Positions 1 through 9,369 of a stretch of 39,281 bases of DNA are shown here, in pieces. The notes under the pieces are model-generated. The model searched no databases. It was not told the origin of the DNA and saw nothing but the letters and a program-made list of their open reading frames with translations. Numbering within the stretch: position 1 is the stretch's first letter; the number at the start of each line of letters is the position of its first letter. Position numbers and translations under genes: made by a program. Origin of the DNA: Fimbriiglobus sp. (GTDB lineage Bacteria; Planctomycetota; Planctomycetia; Gemmatales; Gemmataceae); contig JANYHV010000423.1 of the NCBI GenBank assembly GCA_025362195.1, positions 1 to 39,281 of the forward strand, read 5' to 3'.

Positions 1-764
1 CCGCGAAGTCGATGCTGACCTTCGTCAACTTCTCGTACTCGGCCTGGAAAACGGCGTCCCGCTGGGCGGTCGGCCAGGCTTCGGCAATCCGCTCGACGGC
101 GGCGTAAATCGCCGGGCAGTTCGTGCGGAGTTCCCGCAGGATGGTCGCGGCCTTCCAGACGAAGATGCCGCTGTTCCAGAAGTAATCGCCGGAAGTCACG
201 AACCGCTCGGCCGCGTCCGCGTCGGGCTTCTCCTTGAAGGCTTCGACGCGGGAGACGGTCACGCCGAGCCGCTGGCCGACCGACCGGCCCCGCTGGATGT
301 ACCCGTAGCCGGTGGCGGGGTAGGTCGGCGGGATGCCGAAGGTCAGCAGGGCGTCGGGGAACTCCTCGGCGAACTGCGCCGCGGCGTGGACGGCCCGCTG
401 GAACTCGGCGACCGGCTCGATGACGTGGTCGGCCGGCATGACGAGCATGACCGCGCCGGGGTCGTCCCGCGCGATCAGGGCCGCGCCCAGGCCGATGCAC
501 GCCGCCGTGTCCCGGCCGCACGGCTCGCCGACGACGTGGTCGGCCGGCAACTCGGGCAACTGTTTCGCCGCTTCGGCCCCGTGCGCACCGCCGGTGATCA
601 CCCAGGTCCGTTCGGCCGGGATCGGCCCCGTGACGCGGTCGAGGGTCGCTTGCAGCAGCGTGCGGTCGCCGGAGAACTTCAGGAACTGCTTCGGCCGGGC
701 GTTGCGGCTGCGCGGCCAGAACCGCGTTCCGCCGCCGCCGGCCATGATCATCGCGTGAAGCATC
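1..764 (-). CDS. Mannose-1-phosphate guanylyltransferase-like nucleotidyltransferase (C-terminus truncated by window edge)
   Basis: Minus-strand translation from 764 begins MLHAMIMAGGGGTRFWPRSRNARPKQFLKFSGDRTLLQATLDRV, the GGxGTRxWPxSR...PKQF signature of GDP-mannose pyrophosphorylases. Not in the supplied ORF track because it runs off the left edge. Confidence 0.85.
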
Positions 765-788
765 GTCGGTCTCGCAGGAGGACAAAAA

Positions 789-2171
789 TTACTCGAAGAA
801 TGTCGGGACCGTGACGCGGGTTCCGGCCGGAATTTTCGCCCGCAATTCGGCGTCGGTCAGGGCGAACAGCGGGGCGATCTCGACCGCCACCCCGTCGGCG
901 ACTTCGACGCCTACGGCCCGCAGTCGCCGGGCGTGCGCCGCGCTCAGCGCCGCCCGCACCGCCTCCGGAGAGTCCGCACCGGTGGCGTTCTTGAGCGGGG
1001 CAAACTCGTCCTCGCGCCGCACCCGCACGACCAGCCAGCGGTCGGCCAGCGGCAGGGCGTCGAAGACGAACAGCTCGAACTTCAGGGCGTTCTCCGTCGT
1101 CGGCTTGACCGCCGTGCCGGTTTCCGCGTCGAAGTACGGCACCTTCTTGCGGGCCAGGTGGAACGCGAGCCGGTCGGTTCCTTGCGTCACCCGTTCCAAA
1201 AAAGCCACGGCGAACAGGTGAATGGCCGTACTCCCCGCCCGGTGCAAGAGTTCGCCGCCGGCGTCGCGGGCGTCGGCCAGTTCGCCCGGCAGGTCGGAGT
1301 ACTCGACGATGCCGCACGTGCCGCCGATCAGGGCCAGAACGCCGACCTTCTCGTCGGGCCGCGTCTTGAGGACGACCTTCGTGGAGGCGTCCGAGTTCGC
1401 CTCGACGTGCCGGCCGACGAAACCGGGCGACGCGATTTCGACGAGCGGGTTATCGACCTGGAAGTAGAAGACGTGCTTCACGCCGCGGGCCTTCAAGTCG
1501 GCGAGCAGCCCCGTGTCGGCCAGGGCCGTGAGCGTGCCGCCGTGGCCGTTCGGGCTGAGGTTGAGTTCGCCGGGGGCCGTCAACAGCAACCTCCCCGTCG
1601 CCGCGTCGAGGGCCGGCATCGTCCCCTGCTCGAAGAAGATCACTTGCGAGCGCGGCAGGTCGAAGAAACTTTCCGCCAGGAAGTAAGCGTGCGTTTCGGC
1701 CGTCGTCGCCGCACTCGTCATCACCAGCAGCGGCACGGCGACGCCGTACTTGCGCGACAGGGCGTGGACCTTTTCGGCGTGCAGGCGGAACAGCGTCGCC
1801 CCGCTCACCGGGCCGACCGGGAACATGCCCTTCGGCTGCTCGAACCCGAGCCGACTGCCCTGGCCGCCGGCGACGACCAGCACCGCCACCTCGCCGCGGC
1901 GCAGGCACTCCTCGCCGAGTCGCACCGTCTCCGGGCCGAAGGATGCGGCATCTTCGACCGGCATTGGCGCAATGGCGGACGGGTCGGGCAGCAGCGTGTG
2001 CGGCTCGCCCCGGCGGGCGTAGAGGCGTGCGAGTTCGGCGAAATCGACGCCGGCGAGTTGCCCCACGAACGCCCGCCGCGCCGCCGCCGACAGTGCCGAC
2101 CAGCCGGTGAACAGGTGGTCCTGGCCGTGGGCGCGGACGCGGTGTAACAGGTCGGCGGGGGCGTCGATCAT
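789..2171 (-). CDS. UDPGP-family (UAP1-like) UTP:sugar-1-phosphate uridylyltransferase
   Basis: LVVAGGQGSRLGFEQPKGMFPVGP nucleotide-binding motif, plus LNLSPNGHGGTLTAL and FYFQVDNPLVEIASPGFVG, typical of UDP-GlcNAc/UDP-glucose pyrophosphorylases of the UDPGP family. Confidence 0.85.
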   Translation of the reverse strand: MIDAPADLLHRVRAHGQDHLFTGWSALSAAARRAFVGQLAGVDFAELARLYARRGEPHTLLPDPSAIAPMPVEDAASFGPETVRLGEECLRRGEVAVLVVAGGQGSRLGFEQPKGMFPVGPVSGATLFRLHAEKVHALSRKYGVAVPLLVMTSAATTAETHAYFLAESFFDLPRSQVIFFEQGTMPALDAATGRLLLTAPGELNLSPNGHGGTLTALADTGLLADLKARGVKHVFYFQVDNPLVEIASPGFVGRHVEANSDASTKVVLKTRPDEKVGVLALIGGTCGIVEYSDLPGELADARDAGGELLHRAGSTAIHLFAVAFLERVTQGTDRLAFHLARKKVPYFDAETGTAVKPTTENALKFELFVFDALPLADRWLVVRVRREDEFAPLKNATGADSPEAVRAALSAAHARRLRAVGVEVADGVAVEIAPLFALTDAELRAKIPAGTRVTVPTFFE

Positions 2172-2199
2172 CGGCACGGCTCGCACGACCGGGAGTTCG

Positions 2200-2979
2200 T
2201 CAGAAGGGGAATTGTAGGCCGTCGAACGCCGGCGACACCCCGGGCGGCAAGACCGCCACGAGATGGTCGTAATCCATCTCGTGGCTCATGTGCGTGAGGT
2301 ACGCCTGCCGCGGCTTCAACTCGGCGATGACGGCCAGGGACTGTTCCAAACTGAAGTGCGACGGGTGCGGCCGGTCGGGCCGCAGGGCGTCGAGGACGAG
2401 CACGTCCAGGTCGCGCAACAGGGGCAGGCTGGACTCGGGGATTTTGCTCACGTCGGTGCAGTACGCCACGTCGCCGACGCGGAAGCCGAGCACGTCGAAC
2501 CGGCCGTGGACCAGCGGGACCGGCGTGACCCGCTCGCCGAGCACGACGAACGGGTCGGTGCCGATGGTGCGGAAGGTCAGGTTCGGCACGAACCCGCCGT
2601 CGAAGTCCGGCGGCGGGAAGGCGTAGCTGAAGCACTGCCGGATGACGCCCTCGACTTCGGTCGTGCAGTACAGCGGCAGCGGCCCGCCGAGGCGGACGGG
2701 GAACATCCGCACGTCGTCCAGGCCGAACAGGTGGTCGGCGTGGTAGTGCGTGTACGCCACCGCGTGGGCCAGCGGGATGCGCTCGCGCAAGAACTGCAAC
2801 CGTAGTTCGGGCGACGTGTCGATGAGCAGGTTACCGGCGGCGAACTTGAACAGTACCGACGACCGCGTGCGGTGGTTCTTGAAGTTGCTCGACGTGCAGA
2901 CGGGGCACTCGCAGCCGATCATCGGCACGCCGACGGACGTTCCGGTGCCGAGGAAGACGAAGGTGCGGCCGTGGCTCAT
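2200..2979 (-). CDS. MBL-fold metallohydrolase, PhnP-like
   Basis: FLGTGTSVGVPMIGCECPVC N-terminus and the metal-binding motif THYHADHLFGLDD. Confidence 0.85.
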   Translation of the reverse strand: MSHGRTFVFLGTGTSVGVPMIGCECPVCTSSNFKNHRTRSSVLFKFAAGNLLIDTSPELRLQFLRERIPLAHAVAYTHYHADHLFGLDDVRMFPVRLGGPLPLYCTTEVEGVIRQCFSYAFPPPDFDGGFVPNLTFRTIGTDPFVVLGERVTPVPLVHGRFDVLGFRVGDVAYCTDVSKIPESSLPLLRDLDVLVLDALRPDRPHPSHFSLEQSLAVIAELKPRQAYLTHMSHEMDYDHLVAVLPPGVSPAFDGLQFPF

Positions 2980-2991
2980 GGGGAAATGATA

Positions 2992-3024
2992 CGCCCCGGG
3001 GCCGAGCAAGTCGTCCCCGGGGCG
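2992..3024 (-). terminator. Candidate hairpin terminator downstream of the MFS gene
   Basis: Perfect 10-bp inverted repeat CGCCCCGGGG / CCCCGGGGCG with a 13-nt loop in the 70-bp gap between the stop of the MFS ORF and the start of the MBL ORF. No U-tract. Confidence 0.35.
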
Positions 3025-3048
3025 GCAGGGTTGTCTCCGCGAGTGCCG

Positions 3049-4851
3049 TTAGATGTGGACCTGCTTGTACCCGCCGGTCGCAGCGAAGTACAGCAGCAGC
3101 AGCAAGAAGCCGACGGCCAGCGCCGCCGGCACCCCGGCGGTGTAGAGCAGGGCGGTCTTCGCGCCGTAGTCCTCGGCGGCGGTGAGCTTGTCCTTGTCGG
3201 CCTCGAAGTTCGGCAGGCCCTGCGTCGTCCACCACGACTTCAGGTCGCGCAGCGAGGTTTCGAGCTTCTCGCCGACCGGCTTGCCCGCGGCCTTCTCCTT
3301 GTCGAGCGTCGCCAGGTCCTTGTCGAGCGTCGTCATCGCGGGTCCCGAACCGGCCGCGACGGCCCCCTTGTAGTCGTTGAAGACCTTGAGCTTGGCGTTG
3401 TCGAAGCCGGCGATCTTGGGCGCGGTCTCGGGCGACACGTCGGACAGAATCGGGAAGCCTTCCGCGGCGTCGGACTTGTACCGGGCGTAGGTGTCCGGCG
3501 AGATCTCCTTGATCTTCTTCACGGCCAGGTAGTCCTGCTTGTAGCCGATGCCGGGGCCGCCGAAGAAGCCGGCCGAGATCATGCCGATGCCGCCGGCCAG
3601 GCCGATGGCGAGTGCCCCGCCCTTGGGGAACCGCTCCGAGATCACGCCGAGCATCGTCGGCCAGTAGAAGGTCTTGCCGATGCCGTACACGGTGACCGCC
3701 GCGAGCCACAGCCAGATCGTGTCGGTGAACGGCAACCCGAGCATGGCCAACCCGGCGCACCCGAGGACCGCGCTGATGAGCAGCAGGCCGATCGGGTTGA
3801 TGCGGTGGACGATCGGCCCGGCGGTGAAGCGGAGCGTGAACATCAGCACGTTGGTCCAGACGAAGGCGAGTTGGGCGTTCGTCTCGCTCTTCAAGACGCG
3901 GGTCGTGATGTTCGTGATCCAGCTATCCGTGCCGAGTTCGACGTACCCGATCAAGGCGTGCAGGACGTACAGGAAGCCGAGCAGGAAGCTGCCCGGCGAG
4001 AAGCCGCTGTAGACGGCGAAGATCAGCCAGATCACGGCCCCGGCGGCGTACCCGACGATCGGCCCGCCGGCGTACCCGCCGATCATCGGGACTTTCACCC
4101 CGACGGCCGACAACAGAGTCGGGAAGGCGAAGGCGAGGAACATCGCGGCGACGGCGAACCCGATCAACCCGACGGTGCCCATCATGCTCTTCAACGGCAC
4201 CCCGGCCGACTCGGCCTCGGACTTGGGGAACGGCCGGTTGAACATCAACAGGCCGTAAGCCAGCACGGGTAGCAGGAAGACGCCGAGCTTGAACTCCCAC
4301 GGGACCGGGCCGGTCATCTGGCCGAAGCCGAGCGTGATGAGCACGCCGAGGATCAGGCCGAGCGGCCAGCCGGCGTGCAGGATGTTCAACCAGTGGGTCT
4401 TGTTGCGCGGGAACAGGCTCGCGGTCAGCGGGTTGATGACCGCCTCGCAGGTGCCGTTGCCCAGCGCGAACAACCACAGGCCGACCGACAGGCAGGCGAA
4501 CGCGCCGTCCTTCCCGTAGGCGGCGTACACCGGGGTCGCGGCGAACGTGACCACGGCCGACGCGGCGTGCAGCAAGAACGCGACGAGCATCAGTTTGCCG
4601 TACCCGAAGAGGTCGGCGAAGAAGCTGAAGAAGATGATCGCCACGCCGAACCCGATCAGGCCGCCGCCGGTGATCGTGCCGAGTTCCGTCTGGGTGAAGC
4701 CGAACTGCTGGCCCCAGTCGGCGAGGATGACGCCCCGCACGGAGAAGCCGATGCCGGCGGCGATCAGCGTCAGGAAGCTGGCGGCGAACAGGATGCGGTC
4801 GTTCAGACTGGTCGTCGAAGTCTGGGGCGGCGCGAGTGCCGGCGGTGCCAT
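3049..4851 (-). CDS. MFS transporter with a long soluble insertion before the last TM helix
   Basis: 600 aa, many hydrophobic helices, MFS-like sugar/nucleoside transporter pattern (FALGNGTCEAVINPLTASLFP; GIGKTFYWPTMLGVISERFPKGGALAIGLAGGIG). Confidence 0.8.
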   Translation of the reverse strand: MAPPALAPPQTSTTSLNDRILFAASFLTLIAAGIGFSVRGVILADWGQQFGFTQTELGTITGGGLIGFGVAIIFFSFFADLFGYGKLMLVAFLLHAASAVVTFAATPVYAAYGKDGAFACLSVGLWLFALGNGTCEAVINPLTASLFPRNKTHWLNILHAGWPLGLILGVLITLGFGQMTGPVPWEFKLGVFLLPVLAYGLLMFNRPFPKSEAESAGVPLKSMMGTVGLIGFAVAAMFLAFAFPTLLSAVGVKVPMIGGYAGGPIVGYAAGAVIWLIFAVYSGFSPGSFLLGFLYVLHALIGYVELGTDSWITNITTRVLKSETNAQLAFVWTNVLMFTLRFTAGPIVHRINPIGLLLISAVLGCAGLAMLGLPFTDTIWLWLAAVTVYGIGKTFYWPTMLGVISERFPKGGALAIGLAGGIGMISAGFFGGPGIGYKQDYLAVKKIKEISPDTYARYKSDAAEGFPILSDVSPETAPKIAGFDNAKLKVFNDYKGAVAAGSGPAMTTLDKDLATLDKEKAAGKPVGEKLETSLRDLKSWWTTQGLPNFEADKDKLTAAEDYGAKTALLYTAGVPAALAVGFLLLLLYFAATGGYKQVHI

Positions 4852-5032
4852 GGCGGGGTAACTCCGGGAAAGTGCGGGCGGGGTTCGGCGGCGCGGGGCC
4901 GTCTGCGAGTTGGGATACTACCGACGCCCCGCCGGCCGAGCCACCAAAAAGAAGCCGTTTCCGGCAAGTCCGCCGGCCGGGGCACCGATGAAAGCGTGGT
5001 AACCTCGCCGCCCGCCCCCGGAGCCACGACCG

Positions 5033-5254
5033 ATGCACGACTTGAACGTGCTGGCCCTGTTCAAAGGCGACGAGCGGTTCATTTTCGTCTACGACGACGC
5101 GAGCCGGACCGAGGTCGTGACCGCGATCCGGGACGCGGCCGCCGACGCCGGGACCGCGTTCAACTGGTTCGACGCCGCCGTCCTCACCGAGCGGGCTAAG
5201 CAGCAGGCGGTGGCCGTGACCGCGACCGGCGACTTCGACGACACCGCACCCTGA
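5033..5254 (+). CDS. Small conserved-looking protein of unknown function (73 aa)
   Basis: Starts shortly after a divergent promoter region and ends 12 bp before the xerC/D start. Coherent globular composition. Confidence 0.6.
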   Translation: MHDLNVLALFKGDERFIFVYDDASRTEVVTAIRDAAADAGTAFNWFDAAVLTERAKQQAVAVTATGDFDDTAP

Positions 5255-5265
5255 GACCCCGCCCC

Positions 5266-6168
5266 GTGACACTCGAACAAGTCTTCGCCGACTTCCTGAT
5301 GCACCTCGGCCTCGAAAAGAACTCGTCGCCGCAGACGGTCAAGGCGTACCGCGAAGACCTAACGCAAGCCCTGACGTTTTTGCGCGACCACACAAAGCAG
5401 TCCTCGACGCGGCCCGAAGACTGGAACCTCCGGTCCCTCCGGGCACTGACCGCCTGGCTGCACAACCAGGGCTACGCGAAAAGTACGGTCGCCCGGCGAC
5501 TCGCGGCGGTCCGCTCCTTCGGCAAGTACCTGTGCCGCGAGGGCGTCATCCCGACGAACCCGGCCGACTCCCTGCGCGGGCCGCGCCTCGACAAGACCCT
5601 GCCGCACTTCCTGACCCTCGACGACGTGCAAAAACTCCTCGCCGCCCCGGGCACGGACGAGCTGGCCCTGCGAGACCGGGCGTGGCTCGAAACCCTGTAC
5701 TCCGGCGGCCTGCGGGTGTCGGAACTCGTCGGCCTGAACCTGGCCGATGTCGATCTGCCCGAGGGGATCGCGGTCGTCCGCGGGAAGGGCAAGAAGGAAC
5801 GGCTCGCACTGCTGGGCCACCCCGCGCAGATCGCGCTGCGGGACTGGATCGTCGAGCGCGCGGCCCTGTTGCGGCGCTGGAACAAGGTGAGCGACGCGGT
5901 CTTCCTCAACTGCCAGGCGACGCGGTTGACGGTGCGGAGCGTCGGCCGGCTGTTGGCGAAGCACCTGGAAGTCGCCGGACTCGACCCGCGGACGACGCCG
6001 CACACCCTGCGGCACAGTTTCGCCACGCACCTGCTCGACGCCGGGGCGGACATCCGCGGGGTGCAGGAACTGCTCGGGCACAAGAGCCTTTCGACGACGC
6101 AAATCTATACGCACGTCTCGACCCAGCGGCTGCAACAGAGTTATCACAAAGCGCACCCCCGGGCCTGA
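5266..6168 (+). CDS. xerD: Tyrosine recombinase XerC/XerD
   Basis: GTG start. Catalytic set: GLRVSEL (R), GKGKKER (K), HTLRHSFATHLLDAG (HxxR), LGHKSLSTTQIYTH (H and Tyr). Confidence 0.85.
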   Translation: MTLEQVFADFLMHLGLEKNSSPQTVKAYREDLTQALTFLRDHTKQSSTRPEDWNLRSLRALTAWLHNQGYAKSTVARRLAAVRSFGKYLCREGVIPTNPADSLRGPRLDKTLPHFLTLDDVQKLLAAPGTDELALRDRAWLETLYSGGLRVSELVGLNLADVDLPEGIAVVRGKGKKERLALLGHPAQIALRDWIVERAALLRRWNKVSDAVFLNCQATRLTVRSVGRLLAKHLEVAGLDPRTTPHTLRHSFATHLLDAGADIRGVQELLGHKSLSTTQIYTHVSTQRLQQSYHKAHPRA

Positions 6169-6365
6169 CCGCTACAGCTTCACCGCGGGTTGCCGGAGTT
6201 CGCGCGGTTGCGCCCGTCGGGCCGCGCCCGCCGCCGCGGAAACGCCCTGTTTCGAGAGGTTTGCGCGCAAGTCGGGCGGTAGATTATCCGCATCGCCCCA
6301 CGTCCCGCTCCGGCGATTTCACCCCGACCCGACCCGGTCCCGGTGGGCACCCTCGACGAACTCCG

Positions 6366-7544
6366 ATGAGGACTTGCATGAGTCGAATTCTCCCCCCGGG
6401 CCTGGCCCGCACGCTTTTGCTATTCTCGGTCTGGTCGGTCGCCGCCCCGCGGCTCGTCGCTGACGACGCCGTGCGCTGGCGGACCGATTACAACGCCGCC
6501 CGGGCCGAGGCGCACGAGAAGAACGCCCCGCTCGTCGTCGTCGTCGGGACGGACGACTGCATCTACTGCCGCAAGCAGGACGCGACGACCTTCCGCGACC
6601 CCGCCCTCGCCGAACTGTTGAACCGCCAGGCCGTCATCGTCAAAGTCAACGGGGCCAAGGAGCCGGCCTTCGTCCAGGCGCTCAAAATCCAGATCTACCC
6701 GACGACCGTGATCGCCGCCCCGGACGGCAAGATCGTTTCCTTTCTCCAGGGCTACGTCACCGCCGACCAACTCCGCGACCACGTCAAGAGCGCCGTGATC
6801 GACGCCGTGAGTACCCCCGAGTGGGCGACCCGCGACCTCGCCGAGGGGGACAAGGCGTTGCGGCTGGGGGACGCGACGCGGGCGGTCGCACTGTGGAAGA
6901 ACATCGCCGCCGGGGTGTCCGAATCGCCCGTCCGGGTCAAGGCCGAGGCCGGGGTCGCGGGGGTCGAGAAGTCGGCCCGGGAACGGTTGGGCCGGGGGCA
7001 GGAACTCGAAGCCAAGCGCGACCTGGCGGCCGCCGTCGAGGTGTACTCGGACCTGATCCGCAACTACGCCGGCACGACGGCGGCGGTCGAGGCGACGACG
7101 CGGCTGACGGCGTTCGCCGCCCGCGGCGAGGGGGTCGATCGGCTCCGCGTCATGATCGCCAAGGAGTTCCTGACGACCGCCCGGGACGACTACCGCCGCG
7201 AACGGTTCGCCGATTGCCTCGACCGGTGCGAGCAGATCGGCACGCAGTTCCCCGACCTGCCCGAGGGCCGCGACGCCGCCGAACTCAAGGCGTCGGTCCA
7301 GGCCGACCCGGACCGGTTCGCCGTCGCCGCGGAGCAGTTCTCCGTCCGCGTGGCCGAGATGCAATTGACGCTCGCCGACGGCTGGGTCAAGAAGGGCCAG
7401 CCGGCCAAGGCGGCGGCGTGCCTCGAGCGGGTCGCCCTGCTCGCGCCCAACAGCCGCACCGCCGAGGTCGCCGGGGCACGCCTGACGAGCCTGCGCAAGC
7501 CGGGCGTACCGGGGATGACGACTTCACTGCAAAAGGCTCCGTGA
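6366..7544 (+). CDS. Thioredoxin-fold protein with signal peptide and TPR-like C-terminus
   Basis: Signal-like [53 protein letters not shown] thioredoxin-like CxxC; helical repeat C-terminus. The ORF-track entry is extended upstream without support. Confidence 0.75.
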   Translation: MRTCMSRILPPGLARTLLLFSVWSVAAPRLVADDAVRWRTDYNAARAEAHEKNAPLVVVVGTDDCIYCRKQDATTFRDPALAELLNRQAVIVKVNGAKEPAFVQALKIQIYPTTVIAAPDGKIVSFLQGYVTADQLRDHVKSAVIDAVSTPEWATRDLAEGDKALRLGDATRAVALWKNIAAGVSESPVRVKAEAGVAGVEKSARERLGRGQELEAKRDLAAAVEVYSDLIRNYAGTTAAVEATTRLTAFAARGEGVDRLRVMIAKEFLTTARDDYRRERFADCLDRCEQIGTQFPDLPEGRDAAELKASVQADPDRFAVAAEQFSVRVAEMQLTLADGWVKKGQPAKAAACLERVALLAPNSRTAEVAGARLTSLRKPGVPGMTTSLQKAP

Positions 7545-7615
7545 CCGCCGGCCGCCGCGTCCGTAGACTTGCGGAGGTTCCCTTGCCTCCCCCGATCCAC
7601 TTTCGCGGTGCCGTC

Positions 7616-8392
7616 ATGACCAAGCGTCAATCTGGGATTCTGCTCGCCGGTGCGTGCCTCGCCGTCTGGGGTCTCGCCCTCGCGGCGAACGCCACGACCG
7701 TTCTGCTCCAGGAGTACAAGAGCGGCGTCGTCTGGACCGAGCCGAAGGTCGTCGCCGCCGGGGACATGCCGGGGGCCGCGCCGGCCGACGCGGTCGTGCT
7801 GTTCGACGGTAAGGACCTGTCGAAGTGGAAGAACGGCGAGAACTGGGAGGTCAAGGACGGGTACGCGATCACCCGCAAGACCGGCATCTCGACGAAGGAC
7901 GCCTTCGGCGACTGCCAACTGCACGTCGAGTTCGCCACCCCGGCCAAAGTCTCGGGCAAGGGCCAGGGCCGCGGCAACAGCGGCATCTTCTTGATGGACC
8001 GGTACGAACTCCAAGTCCTCGACTCGGTGGACAACCCGACGTACTTCGACGGGTCGTGCGGCTCGATCTACAAACAAACCCCGCCGATGGTGAACGTCAG
8101 CCGCAAGCCCGGCGAGTGGCAGACCTACGACGTGATTTTTGAAGCCCCGGTCTTCGCCGACGACGGCAAGGTGACGAAGCCGGCGTACATCACCGTGCTG
8201 CACAACGGCGTCGTCGTTCACAACCACTTCGAGATCCAGGGCAGCACCAACTTCGACCGCCCGGCGGCGTACGTGAAGCACGCCGCGCGGATGCCGATCA
8301 GCCTGCAATTCCACGGCAACGAGACGATGTTCCGCAACATCTGGGTCCGCGAGTTCGCCGCCCTCGTCGGCAAGCCGCCGGCGGCCAAGTAA
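7616..8392 (+). CDS. DUF1080 (3-keto-disaccharide hydrolase-like) secreted protein
   Basis: [50 protein letters not shown]...[20 protein letters not shown] is diagnostic of DUF1080; signal peptide at N-terminus. Confidence 0.9.
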   Translation: MTKRQSGILLAGACLAVWGLALAANATTVLLQEYKSGVVWTEPKVVAAGDMPGAAPADAVVLFDGKDLSKWKNGENWEVKDGYAITRKTGISTKDAFGDCQLHVEFATPAKVSGKGQGRGNSGIFLMDRYELQVLDSVDNPTYFDGSCGSIYKQTPPMVNVSRKPGEWQTYDVIFEAPVFADDGKVTKPAYITVLHNGVVVHNHFEIQGSTNFDRPAAYVKHAARMPISLQFHGNETMFRNIWVREFAALVGKPPAAK

Positions 8393-8406
8393 CGAAGCGA
8401 GCCAAC

Positions 8407-8442
8407 TTCCCGGCGGGCCGCGGTGCGTGAGGCCGCCGGGAA
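8407..8442 (+). terminator. Candidate hairpin terminator after DUF1080 gene
   Basis: Perfect 10-bp inverted repeat TTCCCGGCGG / CCGCCGGGAA starting 15 bp after the stop codon. No T-tract. Confidence 0.45.
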
Positions 8443-8580
8443 TCGATCAACACGTTGCTATTGGGGGAGAGTTATTGTTGCCTTCGAGTCTCGGGTCCGG
8501 CTAGAGATGGATCGTACCACTTCGTAACTGATGTGCGTCGGTCGGACTTTGGCAGAACATCGAATTTCGAGGATTCCGTG

Positions 8581-9342
8581 ATGAGTGGGGCGATTATCGC
8601 AACAGGGATTCGCAAGGGATTGTCTTGGCTGGCGACCCACGGCAAAGGGGTGACCAAACACATTGGTAACCACTCGAGAACGGCGAAGAACCTCGCCCTC
8701 AAGAACCCACGATTCGCCGCGCGGGCGGCGGGCAAATCGACGCACTCGATGTTCGCCGACTCTCGACCGAAAAAGTTGATTCAAATCGTGCTGGAGAAGT
8801 ACGACCACGCCGTCGTCCAAAAGGGCGGTCGGATCGTGGTCGAGAAGCAGTTCAACCGCGTCATCGGCAAGGCCGGCGAGAAGATCATCCGGGTCGTCAT
8901 CGACCCGCGGACGGGGCGAATCATCACGGCTTTCCCGGTATTGACGTTTATAGCGGCCGGGGCGGCCGGGGCCACATCGTTGGCACCGGGACAACACTTC
9001 CCTGGCGCGTTCCTCGGGGCCACGTACGACGAACGACTGGTACAAACCATCCAAGGTGTCGAAAAGTTGGCTCAAGACTGGGAGCGGAGCAAGCCGAAGC
9101 CCAGGGTCGATGTCTGGGCCGTCCTTCTCGACTTGTTGATTTTCGACTCGACGCCGGCCAACCACGAGGACGAAATCTTGTACGTCCGGGTGACCGATTA
9201 CGTCGGCAAACAGGCCGATCGTATGCTGGTCGATCTGGCGGCCGAAATCGGTCACCCTCTTCCGGCAGGAACCAAAGCCGCAATGAGGGCACAGTTCATC
9301 AAAGCGGTGTCGGGCTTCGAATCCGGCTCCGACGACTGGTAG
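8581..9342 (+). CDS. Hypothetical protein (254 aa), no recognised family
   Basis: ATG at 8581, open to TAG at 9342. Basic N-terminus and one hydrophobic stretch (IITAFPVLTFIAAGAAGATSLAPG). Confidence 0.6.
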   Translation: MSGAIIATGIRKGLSWLATHGKGVTKHIGNHSRTAKNLALKNPRFAARAAGKSTHSMFADSRPKKLIQIVLEKYDHAVVQKGGRIVVEKQFNRVIGKAGEKIIRVVIDPRTGRIITAFPVLTFIAAGAAGATSLAPGQHFPGAFLGATYDERLVQTIQGVEKLAQDWERSKPKPRVDVWAVLLDLLIFDSTPANHEDEILYVRVTDYVGKQADRMLVDLAAEIGHPLPAGTKAAMRAQFIKAVSGFESGSDDW

Positions 9343-9369
9343 TGCTAATCGGATTCGGCCTGAAACTCG

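Noticed and set aside
2872-4272. 466-aa plus-strand ORF antisense to the MFS gene
   Set aside because: Low-complexity R/G/E/V-rich translation typical of high-GC antisense frames; the minus-strand MFS is clearly coding.
5266-6168. Mobile-element integrase
   Set aside because: Size and motifs fit housekeeping XerC/XerD with no flanking mobile-element genes or att-like repeats visible.
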